Of a DNA stretch of 8,480 bases, positions 1 to 6,488 are shown piece after piece. The notes beneath the pieces were generated by a model that was not told the DNA's origin, searched no databases, and was given only the letters and a program-made list of their open reading frames with translations. Made by a program: the position numbers and the translations under genes. Position 1 is the first letter of the stretch. Every line of letters starts with the position of its first letter. Origin of the DNA: Stenotrophomonas sp. (GTDB taxonomy: Bacteria > Pseudomonadota > Gammaproteobacteria > Xanthomonadales > Xanthomonadaceae); the NCBI GenBank assembly GCA_003510825.1, contig DOKO01000306.1, positions 1-8,480 on the forward strand, written 5' to 3'.

Positions 1-1193
1 GGATGGCGCAGGTCCGTGCGCGCTTCGCGGTGGATGATCTTTCCGGGGCGATGCAGGCGGTGGACACCGCCAAGAGCCTCAAGCGCCGCCTGCCCACACG
101 CGAGGCACTCTATCTGGACGCGTGGGCGGCAACGCTGCGCGACCGCGGGCAGGCCTCCGATGCATGGCGGCGCCTGTCCAGCCTGTATCCGGACTACTTC
201 GCCGCGCAGTACAACGCAGCCCTGTGGCTCTATGCGGAGAACCGGTTCGAGGAATCGCTGCCGTATGCGCGGCAGGCAGCGGATCCGCGGTTTGAACTCA
301 GCAACGTGGCGCACGATCTCCTGGGTCGCATCCTGGTGGCGCGCGGTGATGTGACAGGCGCCCGCCAGGCCTTCAAGCGCGCCATCGATGGCGGGCGCAC
401 CGCCAGCAACCGCTACCTGGGGTCGGCCGAGGCCAGCCTGCGCAACTACGCGGCTGCAGAATCGATGCTCGATCGCGCTGCACCGTCCCGCCACGTGGTC
501 ATCGAACGCACCAGCATCGCCGTCGACCGCAAGCAGTGGACGCACGCGGTGCAGATCGCCCGCGACGGCAACTCGCAGTTCGCCAGCGCGTCAGGGTTCG
601 ACCAGCAGGTGATGCTGGTGCCACTGGCAACCGCGCTGTGGGGCGCCGGCGATGATGATGCAACGCGTGCACAGCTGCGCCACAACGTAGACAGCGCCCT
701 GCGACGGGTCGACAACCGGGCCCCGGCCGACGGTGGCGATGACGCGATGGTGGCACTGGCGTCGGCCCTGTTGTCGGTGCGGATGGGTGACACCGCGCTG
801 GTGGAGCGGGTGCTTGCCCGCTTGTCCCCGATCAATGAGGTGTTGGGTCAGCCGCCGGTTGCGGAAACGTTGGCCGTGGTGCGGGCCAGCCTGGCCACGC
901 ACCAGAAAAAACCGGATGAGGCGCTGGCCATGCTGGCGCCCTGGTTGACCGGGCAGGCCAGCTTCCAGACCCGCGTGGCCGCGATGGATGCGTACCTGGC
1001 CAAGGGCGCCAACGCGCAGGCACTCGCGCAGGCGGACTACCTGGCCGGCAACCGCGGCCGTGCCTATGCCGAGGTGGACTGCGCGTACTGCCTGCAGCCG
1101 CTCAACGTCCTCGACAGCAACCGCGCCGCAGGCGTGGCTGCCACGCTGCGCCGCCGGCCGGAGCCGACGGCGGCCGCGATCACGGTCCCTTGA
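1..1193 (+). CDS. TPR-rich protein, 5' partial; probable C-terminal half of a RiPP-system cyclase
   Basis: The frame is open from the left edge to a TGA at 1191-1193. The first ATG (base 3) is probably internal, because the protein begins in the middle of helical repeats. About 396 residues are visible. Residues ~30-150 read as tetratricopeptide-like helix pairs (for example AAQYNAALWLYAENRFEESL, then LLGRILVARGDVTGARQAFK and SAEASLRNYAAAESML), and the Ala/Leu/Arg-rich repeat pattern continues to about residue 350. A CxxC pair lies near the C-terminus (C360-A-Y-C363). There is no membrane segment or signal peptide in the visible part. From memory, the NCBIfam family 'putative peptide modification system cyclase' joins an N-terminal class III nucleotide cyclase domain to a long TPR tail and sits beside the NHLP-like peptide and SagB-like dehydrogenase families seen next door. 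The cyclase identity is therefore inferred from context plus the TPR tail; no catalytic domain lies in the window. Otherwise it is a generic TPR scaffold. The 3' end overlaps the convergent precursor gene by 14 bp. Confidence 0.6.
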   Translation, partial: MAQVRARFAVDDLSGAMQAVDTAKSLKRRLPTREALYLDAWAATLRDRGQASDAWRRLSSLYPDYFAAQYNAALWLYAENRFEESLPYARQAADPRFELSNVAHDLLGRILVARGDVTGARQAFKRAIDGGRTASNRYLGSAEASLRNYAAAESMLDRAAPSRHVVIERTSIAVDRKQWTHAVQIARDGNSQFASASGFDQQVMLVPLATALWGAGDDDATRAQLRHNVDSALRRVDNRAPADGGDDAMVALASALLSVRMGDTALVERVLARLSPINEVLGQPPVAETLAVVRASLATHQKKPDEALAMLAPWLTGQASFQTRVAAMDAYLAKGANAQALAQADYLAGNRGRAYAEVDCAYCLQPLNVLDSNRAAGVAATLRRRPEPTAAAITVP

Positions 1194-1479
1194 GGGTCCA
1201 GCCCGGGCCCGGGCTGGCATCCAGCGCCGGAACCAGCTGACCGAGCTCCCGGGTCAGCATCGTCTGCAGTTCCTGCTTGGCATCATGGATGGCTTCCTTG
1301 GAGGCCAGCTGGTTGACGTGGCAGCACACTTTCAGCAGTTCCGCATCAGCGGCAGGCAGGCCAAGGCTGACCAGGGCAGAAGCAGGGTTGGAAGCGAACA
1401 GCGCGCGGAACGCATCGTCTTCAGCGAGCGCGCAGATCAGCGCCATGGCGATCGGCGCGGGCAGGGTAGGCAGGGACAC
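1180..1479 (-). CDS. NHLP-related putative RiPP precursor peptide, 99 aa
   Basis: This is a small gene of 99 residues. Residues ~13-42 carry the pattern of nitrile-hydratase-like leader peptides (DDAFRALFASNPASALVSLG: acidic start, AFRxL, then NPxxAL and LG), the recognition leader of many RiPP precursors. The middle holds a Cys pair (C52-C53) followed by HVNQLASKEAI, then an amphipathic helix and a short Pro/Gly tail (SPGPGWTLKGP). The only other Cys is C16. I choose the GTG at 1479-1477 because a GAGG lies 6 nt upstream and because the added LPTLPAPIA fits what I remember of the family's N-terminus; the ATG at 1446 has no ribosome-binding site. The gene is divergent from the SagB-type dehydrogenase and convergent with the TPR/cyclase gene. 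Few Ser/Thr/Cys lie in the C-terminal third, so a classical azole-type core is not obvious. That it is modified at all is inference from family and neighbours. Confidence 0.72.
   Translation of the reverse strand: MSLPTLPAPIAMALICALAEDDAFRALFASNPASALVSLGLPAADAELLKVCCHVNQLASKEAIHDAKQELQTMLTRELGQLVPALDASPGPGWTLKGP
1198..1217. repeat. Perfect 20-bp palindrome in the 3' coding end of the precursor gene
   Basis: The sequence CCAGCCCGGGCCCGGGCTGG equals its own reverse complement. In RNA it could fold as an 8-bp G/C stem with a GGCC loop from either strand. It begins 5 bp after the stop of the plus-strand TPR/cyclase gene and encodes residues 88-94 (ASPGPGW) of the precursor on the other strand. 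No T-tract follows on either side, so it is not a canonical intrinsic terminator. It could still slow or separate the two convergent transcripts. Confidence 0.5.
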
Positions 1480-1614
1480 GAAGAACCTCGGGAACGGCGA
1501 CGGAAGAAGTGGACAAGCGTTGTTAGATCGGCCCACGCAGCCCGCACTTGAGTGCGCGATGAAGTTCCGTCGGCGGCGGCCGCTAGTGAACTGCGCCCTT
1601 TCGAATCCGATGCC
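1480..1614. promoter_or_regulatory. Divergent intergenic region between precursor and dehydrogenase, with a palindromic candidate operator at 1543-1556
   Basis: Both the precursor (minus) and the dehydrogenase (plus) must be expressed from this region. At 1543-1556 it contains the inverted repeat CGCACT-TG-AGTGCG, with 6-bp perfect arms and a 2-bp centre, a size typical of a dimeric regulator's operator. The repeat covers the GTG at 1552, which would be an alternative dehydrogenase start; this argues mildly for a later start. I see no convincing -35/-10 pair in either direction. The repeat does not resemble the TGTGA-N6-TCACA type of Crp/Clp site. Confidence 0.4.
1486..1489 (-). promoter_or_regulatory. 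Ribosome-binding site of the precursor gene
   Basis: On the minus strand this reads GAGG, 6 nt before the GTG at 1479-1477. No comparable purine stretch precedes the in-frame ATG at 1446-1444, so this site decides the start codon and adds 11 residues to the peptide. Confidence 0.6.
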
Positions 1615-2817
1615 ATGTCCGTAGATCCTGCCGTGTCTTCCGCCCGCATCCGACGTTGCGAGATCCTGCTGCTGGAACCGCGCGAGAGCGCCGATTTCGA
1701 TCTGCAGGACCTGCTCTCCGGCGGCAACGGCATCCGCCGCCAGATGCGCTGGGTGGCACTGGCGCCCCACCTGGGCGAGCCGGTGGACGTGGATGCCGTA
1801 CAGCGCGAGCTGCTGGGCCGCATCGGCCCCAGCCAGTGGCAGGACCTGCCCGCGGACGAAGACGAGCGCGCCGCGTGCGAGGCGCTGCTGCGGCTGGGCC
1901 TGCTGGTCAGTGCATCACCCGCCGATGAGGCGGCGCTGCAGGTCCGCCAGGCCGATGATCGCCAGCGCGACGCGTACTGGCATCCGCTGGCGGCGGTGCT
2001 GCATGCGTTCACGCGGTGGGAGGGAGTCGATGCCGTGAAGAACACGCGCGACTCCGGTACCGATACCGCCGTGGGCATGCGTGAGGTGCTGGGGCCGCCG
2101 CCGGCACCGACGGCGGTGGCGGCCGATGCGGAAAGCCAGATGCTGCCGCTGCAGGACGACACCGATTTCGATGTGCTGCTGGCGCGGCGCGCGACCTGCC
2201 GCAACTTCGATGAGCACCGGCCACTGCCGATGGCGCTGTTCTCCACCATGCTGGCGCGCGTGTTCGGTGCACGCGCCCATGTGCAGGTCAGCGATGACCT
2301 GCGTTTCCAGAAGAAGAGCAGCCCATCCGGCGGCGGCCTGCATCCCACCGAGGCGTACCTGGTGGTGCAGAACGTGGAGGGCGTGGCGCCGGGTGTGTAT
2401 CGCTACCTGCTGGACGGGCACCGCCTGCTGCGCCTGCCGGATCCGCCGATGGGACTGCGTGCGTTCGCCATGGAAGCACTGGGCCAGCAGCACTGGTTTG
2501 CCAATGCGCACTGCCTGGTGACCCTGGTGCCGCGCTTCGACCGCACGTTCTGGAAGTACCGCCGCCACGCCAAGGGTTACCGCGTGATCGCACTCGAAGC
2601 GGGGCACCTGTCGCAGACGATGTACCTGTCGGCCACCGACCTGGGCCTGGGCGCCTTCATCACCGGCGCGATCAACGAGCGCTGCCTGGAACCGGTGCTG
2701 CAGCTGGACCCGGTGCAGCAGGGCGCATTGGCGATGTGTGGTTTCGGCTGGCGCGCGGCAAGCATGGAAACGGCCGAGCTGGACCCGGCCGGCGAGGTCT
2801 GGACGCGCGCTGGCTGA
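1615..2817 (+). CDS. SagB-type FMN-dependent dehydrogenase, putative peptide maturation dehydrogenase
   Basis: A 400-residue protein of the nitroreductase fold, SagB branch. Such enzymes use FMN to oxidise azolines to azoles in thiazole/oxazole-modified peptides. The N-terminal ~140 residues (starting near RRCEILLLEPRESADFDL) are the extra region of this subfamily. The nitroreductase domain starts about residue 183 with the FMN-contacting R191-R192-x3-R196-N-F. It continues with the SagB hallmark SPSGGGLHPTEAYLV at 236-250 and the cofactor/dimer helix AGHLSQTMYLSATDLGLGAF at 329-348. It ends with a GFGW motif. I chose the ATG at 1615, which gives a length close to the roughly 390 I recall for the family; a GTG at 1552 would add 21 residues and a GTG at 1633 would remove 6. 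None has a strong ribosome-binding site. It is divergent from the precursor, which suggests it acts on that peptide. No cyclodehydratase is in the window, so the substrate bond is unknown. Confidence 0.85.
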   Translation: MSVDPAVSSARIRRCEILLLEPRESADFDLQDLLSGGNGIRRQMRWVALAPHLGEPVDVDAVQRELLGRIGPSQWQDLPADEDERAACEALLRLGLLVSASPADEAALQVRQADDRQRDAYWHPLAAVLHAFTRWEGVDAVKNTRDSGTDTAVGMREVLGPPPAPTAVAADAESQMLPLQDDTDFDVLLARRATCRNFDEHRPLPMALFSTMLARVFGARAHVQVSDDLRFQKKSSPSGGGLHPTEAYLVVQNVEGVAPGVYRYLLDGHRLLRLPDPPMGLRAFAMEALGQQHWFANAHCLVTLVPRFDRTFWKYRRHAKGYRVIALEAGHLSQTMYLSATDLGLGAFITGAINERCLEPVLQLDPVQQGALAMCGFGWRAASMETAELDPAGEVWTRAG

Positions 2818-2833
2818 GCGCGCGTCCGTTCTT
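2801..2833 (+). terminator. Probable intrinsic terminator overlapping the dehydrogenase stop codon
   Basis: The arms GGACGCGCGCT (2801-2811) and AGCGCGCGTCC (2817-2827) are perfect 11-bp reverse complements around the 5-nt loop GGCTG. They are followed by GTTCTT, a short T-rich run. The left arm encodes the last residues and the TGA stop (2815-2817) spans loop and right arm. The opposite strand lacks a T-run after the hairpin, so it fits termination of the plus-strand dehydrogenase transcript best. It may also block read-through between the convergent dehydrogenase and liu units. Confidence 0.6.
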
Positions 2834-2841
2834 CCCACTTC

Positions 2842-4857
2842 TCAAGCGGCTTCGAAATCCACCAGCACGGCGCCGTCGCCCACCTGGTCGCCGGCCTTGG
2901 CGCGGTAGCCCTTCACCGTGCCGTCGGCCGGGGCCTGCAGGGTGTGCTCCATCTTCATCGCTTCCAGCACCACCAGCGGCGTGCCGCGCTTCACCTGCGT
3001 ACCGGCCTCGACCAGGGTGGCCACGATCCTGCCCGGCATCGGTGCCAGCAGGCTGCCGGCATCGGCGGTGGCGTTGTCTGATTCACCGACCGGGTCATGC
3101 AGGGTGAAGCGGTGCTGGCCATCGGCGCCGAACAGATACAGCTGGTCGCCTTCGCGCAGCAGCTGCAGCTGCCAGCGGCGACCGTCCAGCTGCACGCTCA
3201 TGTGCTGGCCGTCGGTGCTGCCGAGCACCGTGGCCGGTGCAGCATCATCGGGCTGCACGCGCCAGCCATCGGCCTGCGCCCACACCTTCAACGTGTGCGT
3301 GCGCTCGCCCTGCTGCAGCGGCAGCACACGCGGTGCCGAAGCACCCAGACGCCAACCGTCCTGAGCCTGCCACGGCGAATGCGGATCGCGTGCATCGCTG
3401 CCCGCACGCGCGGTACTGGCCACGGCAGCGATGGCCGCCAGCTGCCACAGCGCATCATCGCTGTCGCCCACGGCGTTCAGCGCGGCCTGTTCGCGTTCGA
3501 TCAGCGCGGTGTCCAGCTTCGCGTGCGCGAACGAATCGGTGTTGACCAGGCGACGCAGGAAACCGGCATTGGTGGTCACGCCCACCACCTGGCAGTCAGC
3601 CAGGGCCTGGCTCATGCGGCGCAGGGCGGCCTCGCGGTCCACGTCCCAGACGATCAGCTTGGCGATCATCGGATCGTAGTACGGGGTGATGCTGTCGCCT
3701 TCTTCCACGCCGGTATCCACGCGCACGTTCGCCGAAGGCGTCGGCAGGCGCAGGCGGCGCAGGGTGCCGGTGGACGGCAGGAAACCACGGTCGGCATCTT
3801 CGGCATACAGGCGCGCTTCGATGGCATGGCCGTGGATGGCCAGCTGTTCCTGGCGCAGCGGCATCGGCTGGCCAGCGGCCACGCGCAGCTGCCATTCCAC
3901 CAGGTCGGTGCCGGTGATGTACTCGGTCACCGGGTGTTCGACCTGCAGGCGGGTGTTCATTTCCATGAAGTAGAAATCGCCGTCCGGGCCGGCGATGAAC
4001 TCCACCGTGCCCGCACCCACGTAGCCCACCGCACGCGCGGCATCGACCGCTGCCTTGCCCATCGCGGCGCGGCGCTCGGCGCTCATGCCCGGCGCCGGCG
4101 CTTCCTCCAGCACCTTCTGGTGGCGGCGCTGCACCGAGCAGTCGCGCTCGAACAGGTAGACCGCATCCCCGTGGGAATCGCCGAACACCTGGATCTCGAT
4201 ATGGCGCGGGCGCTCGACGTACTTTTCCACCAGCACATGGTCGTTGCCGAAGGCCGAGCCGGCCTCGCGCTGGCAGCTGGCCAGCGCATCGACGAAGTCC
4301 TCGCTGCGTTCGACCTTGCGCATGCCCTTGCCACCGCCACCGGCGCTGGCCTTGATCAGCACCGGGTAGCCGATGGCATCGGCCTGCGCGCGCAGGAACG
4401 CCGGTTCCTGCTGGTCGCCGTGGTAGCCGGGCGTCAGCGGCACGCCGGCCTTGGCCATCAGTGCCTTGGCCGCGCTCTTGTCGCCCATCGCGCGGATGGC
4501 GCTGGCCGGCGGGCCAATGAAAGTGATGCCGGCGGCGGCACAGGCATCGGCGAAGTCGGCGTTCTCGGAGAGGAAGCCGTAGCCGGGATGGATCGCCTGC
4601 GCGCCGGTCAGGCGTGCGGCATCCAGCAGCACATCACCGCGCAGGTAGCTTTCGCGCGCGGCAGCCGCGCCGATGTGGATGGCCTCGTCCGCCAGGCGCA
4701 CGTGGCGCGCGTTGCGGTCGGCATCGGAATACACCGCCACGGTGGCGATGCCCAGGCGACGGCAGGTAGCGATGACGCGGCAGGCGATCTCGCCACGGTT
4801 GGCGATGAGGATTTTGCTGAACATGGCGACGGGCTTCATGGGAGCTTGCTCGGTCAT
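2842..4857 (-). CDS. liuD: Methylcrotonyl-CoA carboxylase, biotin-carrying (alpha) subunit
   Basis: This subunit carries biotin carboxylase and biotin carrier domains (671 residues). It makes carboxybiotin from ATP and bicarbonate and hands it to LiuB, which carboxylates 3-methylcrotonyl-CoA in leucine/isovalerate breakdown (cytoplasmic). The N-terminal domain opens with FSKILIANRGEIACRVI. The ATP-grasp glycine loop GGGGKG lies at 173-178 (K177) and the EMNTRLQVEHPVTE active-site segment at 299-312. The biotinyl domain at ~600-671 holds EAMKM with the acceptor K635, 36 residues from the C-terminus as expected. The length fits MCC/acyl-CoA carboxylase alpha subunits. Start choice is uncertain: GTG at 4869 (4-bp overlap with the liuB stop), ATG at 4857 (chosen), 4839 or 4824; the last gives the typical family beginning MFSKILIANRGE. 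It is the last gene of the operon, 8 bp after liuB. Propionyl- or geranyl-CoA carboxylase is the alternative, but liuA/liuB next door favour methylcrotonyl-CoA. Confidence 0.93.
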   Translation of the reverse strand: MTEQAPMKPVAMFSKILIANRGEIACRVIATCRRLGIATVAVYSDADRNARHVRLADEAIHIGAAAARESYLRGDVLLDAARLTGAQAIHPGYGFLSENADFADACAAAGITFIGPPASAIRAMGDKSAAKALMAKAGVPLTPGYHGDQQEPAFLRAQADAIGYPVLIKASAGGGGKGMRKVERSEDFVDALASCQREAGSAFGNDHVLVEKYVERPRHIEIQVFGDSHGDAVYLFERDCSVQRRHQKVLEEAPAPGMSAERRAAMGKAAVDAARAVGYVGAGTVEFIAGPDGDFYFMEMNTRLQVEHPVTEYITGTDLVEWQLRVAAGQPMPLRQEQLAIHGHAIEARLYAEDADRGFLPSTGTLRRLRLPTPSANVRVDTGVEEGDSITPYYDPMIAKLIVWDVDREAALRRMSQALADCQVVGVTTNAGFLRRLVNTDSFAHAKLDTALIEREQAALNAVGDSDDALWQLAAIAAVASTARAGSDARDPHSPWQAQDGWRLGASAPRVLPLQQGERTHTLKVWAQADGWRVQPDDAAPATVLGSTDGQHMSVQLDGRRWQLQLLREGDQLYLFGADGQHRFTLHDPVGESDNATADAGSLLAPMPGRIVATLVEAGTQVKRGTPLVVLEAMKMEHTLQAPADGTVKGYRAKAGDQVGDGAVLVDFEAA

Positions 4858-4865
4858 GGCACGGG

Positions 4866-6476
4866 TCACATGCGGAACACGCCGAAGCGCGTCTGCTGCG
4901 GGGCGGCGTTGAGGCTGGCCGACAGGGCCAGGGCGAGCACGCGGCGGGTGTCGACCGGATCGATCACACCGTCATCCCACAGGCGCGCGCTGGCGTAGTA
5001 GGGGTGGCCCTGCTGTTCGAACTGGTCGCGGATCGGCGCCTTGAAGGCGTCTTCTTCCGCCGCCGGCCACTGCCCGCCCTTGGCTTCGATGCCGTCGCGC
5101 TTGACCGTGGCCAGCACGCTGGCGGCCTGCTCGCCGCCCATCACGCCGATGCGCGCGTTGGGCCACATCCACAGGAAGTTGGGCGAATAGGCGCGGCCGC
5201 ACATGCCGTAGTTGCCGGCACCGAACGAGCCGCCGATGACCACGGTGAACTTGGGCACCTTGGCGCAGGCCACGGCCATCACCAGCTTGGCACCGTCCTT
5301 GGCGATGCCGCCCTGTTCGTACTTGCGGCCGACCATGAAGCCGGTGATGTTCTGCAGGAACACCAGCGGGATGTTGCGCTGGGTGCACAGCTCGATGAAG
5401 TGCGCGCCCTTCAGCGCGGACTCGGAGAACAGGATGCCGTTGTTGGCGATGATGCCGATCGGGTAGCCGTTCAGATGCGCGAAGCCGGTGACCAGCGTGG
5501 CGCCATAGCGCGGCTTGAACTCATCGAAACGCGAGCCATCGACCAGGCGTGCGATCACTTCGCGCACGTCGTAGGGCTTGCGCGTATCGGCCGGGATCAC
5601 GCCGTACAGGTCGTGCGCCGGCAGCAGCGGTTCCTCGCTGGCCTGCACCGCCATCGCCGGTTCCGGCTTGCGCCAGTTCAGCTGGGCGATGATCGCGCGC
5701 ACCCGGGCCAGTGCCTGCAGGTCGTTGTCGGCCATGTGGTCGGCCACGCCGGAAATGCGCGTGTGCACGTCGGCGCCGCCCAGTTCCTCGGCGGTCACCA
5801 CTTCACCAGTGGCGGCCTTCACCAGCGGCGGGCCGCCCAGGAAGATCGTGCCCTGTTCGCGCACGATCACCGTCTCATCGCTCATTGCCGGCACGTAGGC
5901 GCCACCGGCGGTGCAGCTGCCCATCACGCAGGCGATCTGTGGGATGCCCTGCGCGGACAGGTTGGCCTGGTTGTAGAAGATGCGGCCGAAATGATCGCGG
6001 TCGGGGAACACCTCGTCCTGCAGCGGCAGGAACGCGCCACCGGAATCGACCAGGTAGATGCAGGGCAGGTGGTTCTGCTCGGCGATCTCCTGTGCGCGCA
6101 GGTGCTTCTTCACCGTCATCGGGTAATAGGTGCCGCCCTTGACCGTGGCATCGTTGGCCACGATCACGCATTCCACGCCACTGACGCGGCCGATGCCTGC
6201 CACCACGCCTGCAGCGGGCACGGCGTCTTCGTACATGCCGTGCGCGGCCAGCGGCGCGATTTCCAGGAAGGCGCTGCCGGGGTCGAGCAGGGCGTCGATG
6301 CGGTCGCGCACCAGCAGCTTGCCGCGTGCGGTGTGCTTGGCGCGCGCGGCCTCGTTGCCGCCCAGCGCAGTGCGCGCCAGCGTGGCGTGCAGGTCATCGA
6401 CCACGGCCTGCATGGCGGCGCGGTTGCTTTCGAAGGTGTCGCTGCCCGGTTGCAGCTGGCTGTTGAGGACGGTCAT
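4866..6476 (-). CDS. liuB: Methylcrotonyl-CoA carboxylase, carboxyltransferase (beta) subunit
   Basis: Carboxyltransferase subunit of 536 residues, the usual size for MCC beta. It transfers CO2 from carboxybiotin on LiuD to 3-methylcrotonyl-CoA, giving 3-methylglutaconyl-CoA. There are two crotonase-like halves. The N-terminal half contains VKGGTYYPMTVKKHLRAQEI (112-131), DSGGAFLPLQDEVFPD (144-159) and GSCTAGGAYVPAMSDE (186-201). The C-terminal half contains NNGILFSESALKGAHFIELC (345-364), QNITGFMVGRKYEQGGIAKD (375-394) and the oxyanion/biotin-pocket segment GGSFGAGNYGMCGRAYSPNF (415-434). The MVGRKYE/GNYGMCGR signatures are typical of MCC rather than propionyl-CoA carboxylase beta subunits. 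The ATG at 6476 has AAGG 8 nt upstream, overlapping the liuA stop. The gene lies 10 bp after liuA and is directly followed by liuD without an intervening liuC. Confidence 0.95.
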   Translation of the reverse strand: MTVLNSQLQPGSDTFESNRAAMQAVVDDLHATLARTALGGNEAARAKHTARGKLLVRDRIDALLDPGSAFLEIAPLAAHGMYEDAVPAAGVVAGIGRVSGVECVIVANDATVKGGTYYPMTVKKHLRAQEIAEQNHLPCIYLVDSGGAFLPLQDEVFPDRDHFGRIFYNQANLSAQGIPQIACVMGSCTAGGAYVPAMSDETVIVREQGTIFLGGPPLVKAATGEVVTAEELGGADVHTRISGVADHMADNDLQALARVRAIIAQLNWRKPEPAMAVQASEEPLLPAHDLYGVIPADTRKPYDVREVIARLVDGSRFDEFKPRYGATLVTGFAHLNGYPIGIIANNGILFSESALKGAHFIELCTQRNIPLVFLQNITGFMVGRKYEQGGIAKDGAKLVMAVACAKVPKFTVVIGGSFGAGNYGMCGRAYSPNFLWMWPNARIGVMGGEQAASVLATVKRDGIEAKGGQWPAAEEDAFKAPIRDQFEQQGHPYYASARLWDDGVIDPVDTRRVLALALSASLNAAPQQTRFGVFRM

Positions 6477-6484
6477 CGCAGTGG

Positions 6485-6488
6485 CCTT
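6485..6488 (-). promoter_or_regulatory. Ribosome-binding site of liuB overlapping the liuA stop codon
   Basis: On the minus strand this reads AAGG, 8 nt before the liuB ATG. Its first two bases are part of the liuA TAA stop, an arrangement that suggests translational coupling of the two genes. Confidence 0.5.

Noticed and set aside
1187..1196. Small inverted repeat CCCT-TG-AGGG over the cyclase stop, sharing the centre CTTGAG with the palindrome at 1543
   Set aside because: Only 4-bp arms; the shared centre is easily chance in this composition.
1552..1614. Dehydrogenase start at GTG 1552
   Set aside because: Not excluded, but the GTG falls inside the 14-bp palindrome, lacks a ribosome-binding site and makes the protein longer than I expect for the family.
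1480..1770. Longer N-terminal extension of the precursor frame up to an ATG at 1770
   Set aside because: It runs antisense through the dehydrogenase start and the promoter gap, has no ribosome-binding site, and the extra residues do not look like a leader peptide.
1915..2838. Minus-strand open frame (307 codons) antisense to the SagB-type dehydrogenase
   Set aside because: Its His/Gln/Arg-rich translation lacks any family pattern, whereas the plus strand has clear nitroreductase motifs.
3097..4998. Very long plus-strand open frame (633 codons) antisense to liuD
   Set aside because: It mirrors the codon pattern of liuD, has low-complexity His/Arg/Gly/Ala-rich sequence and no recognisable domain; long antisense frames are expected opposite GC-rich genes.
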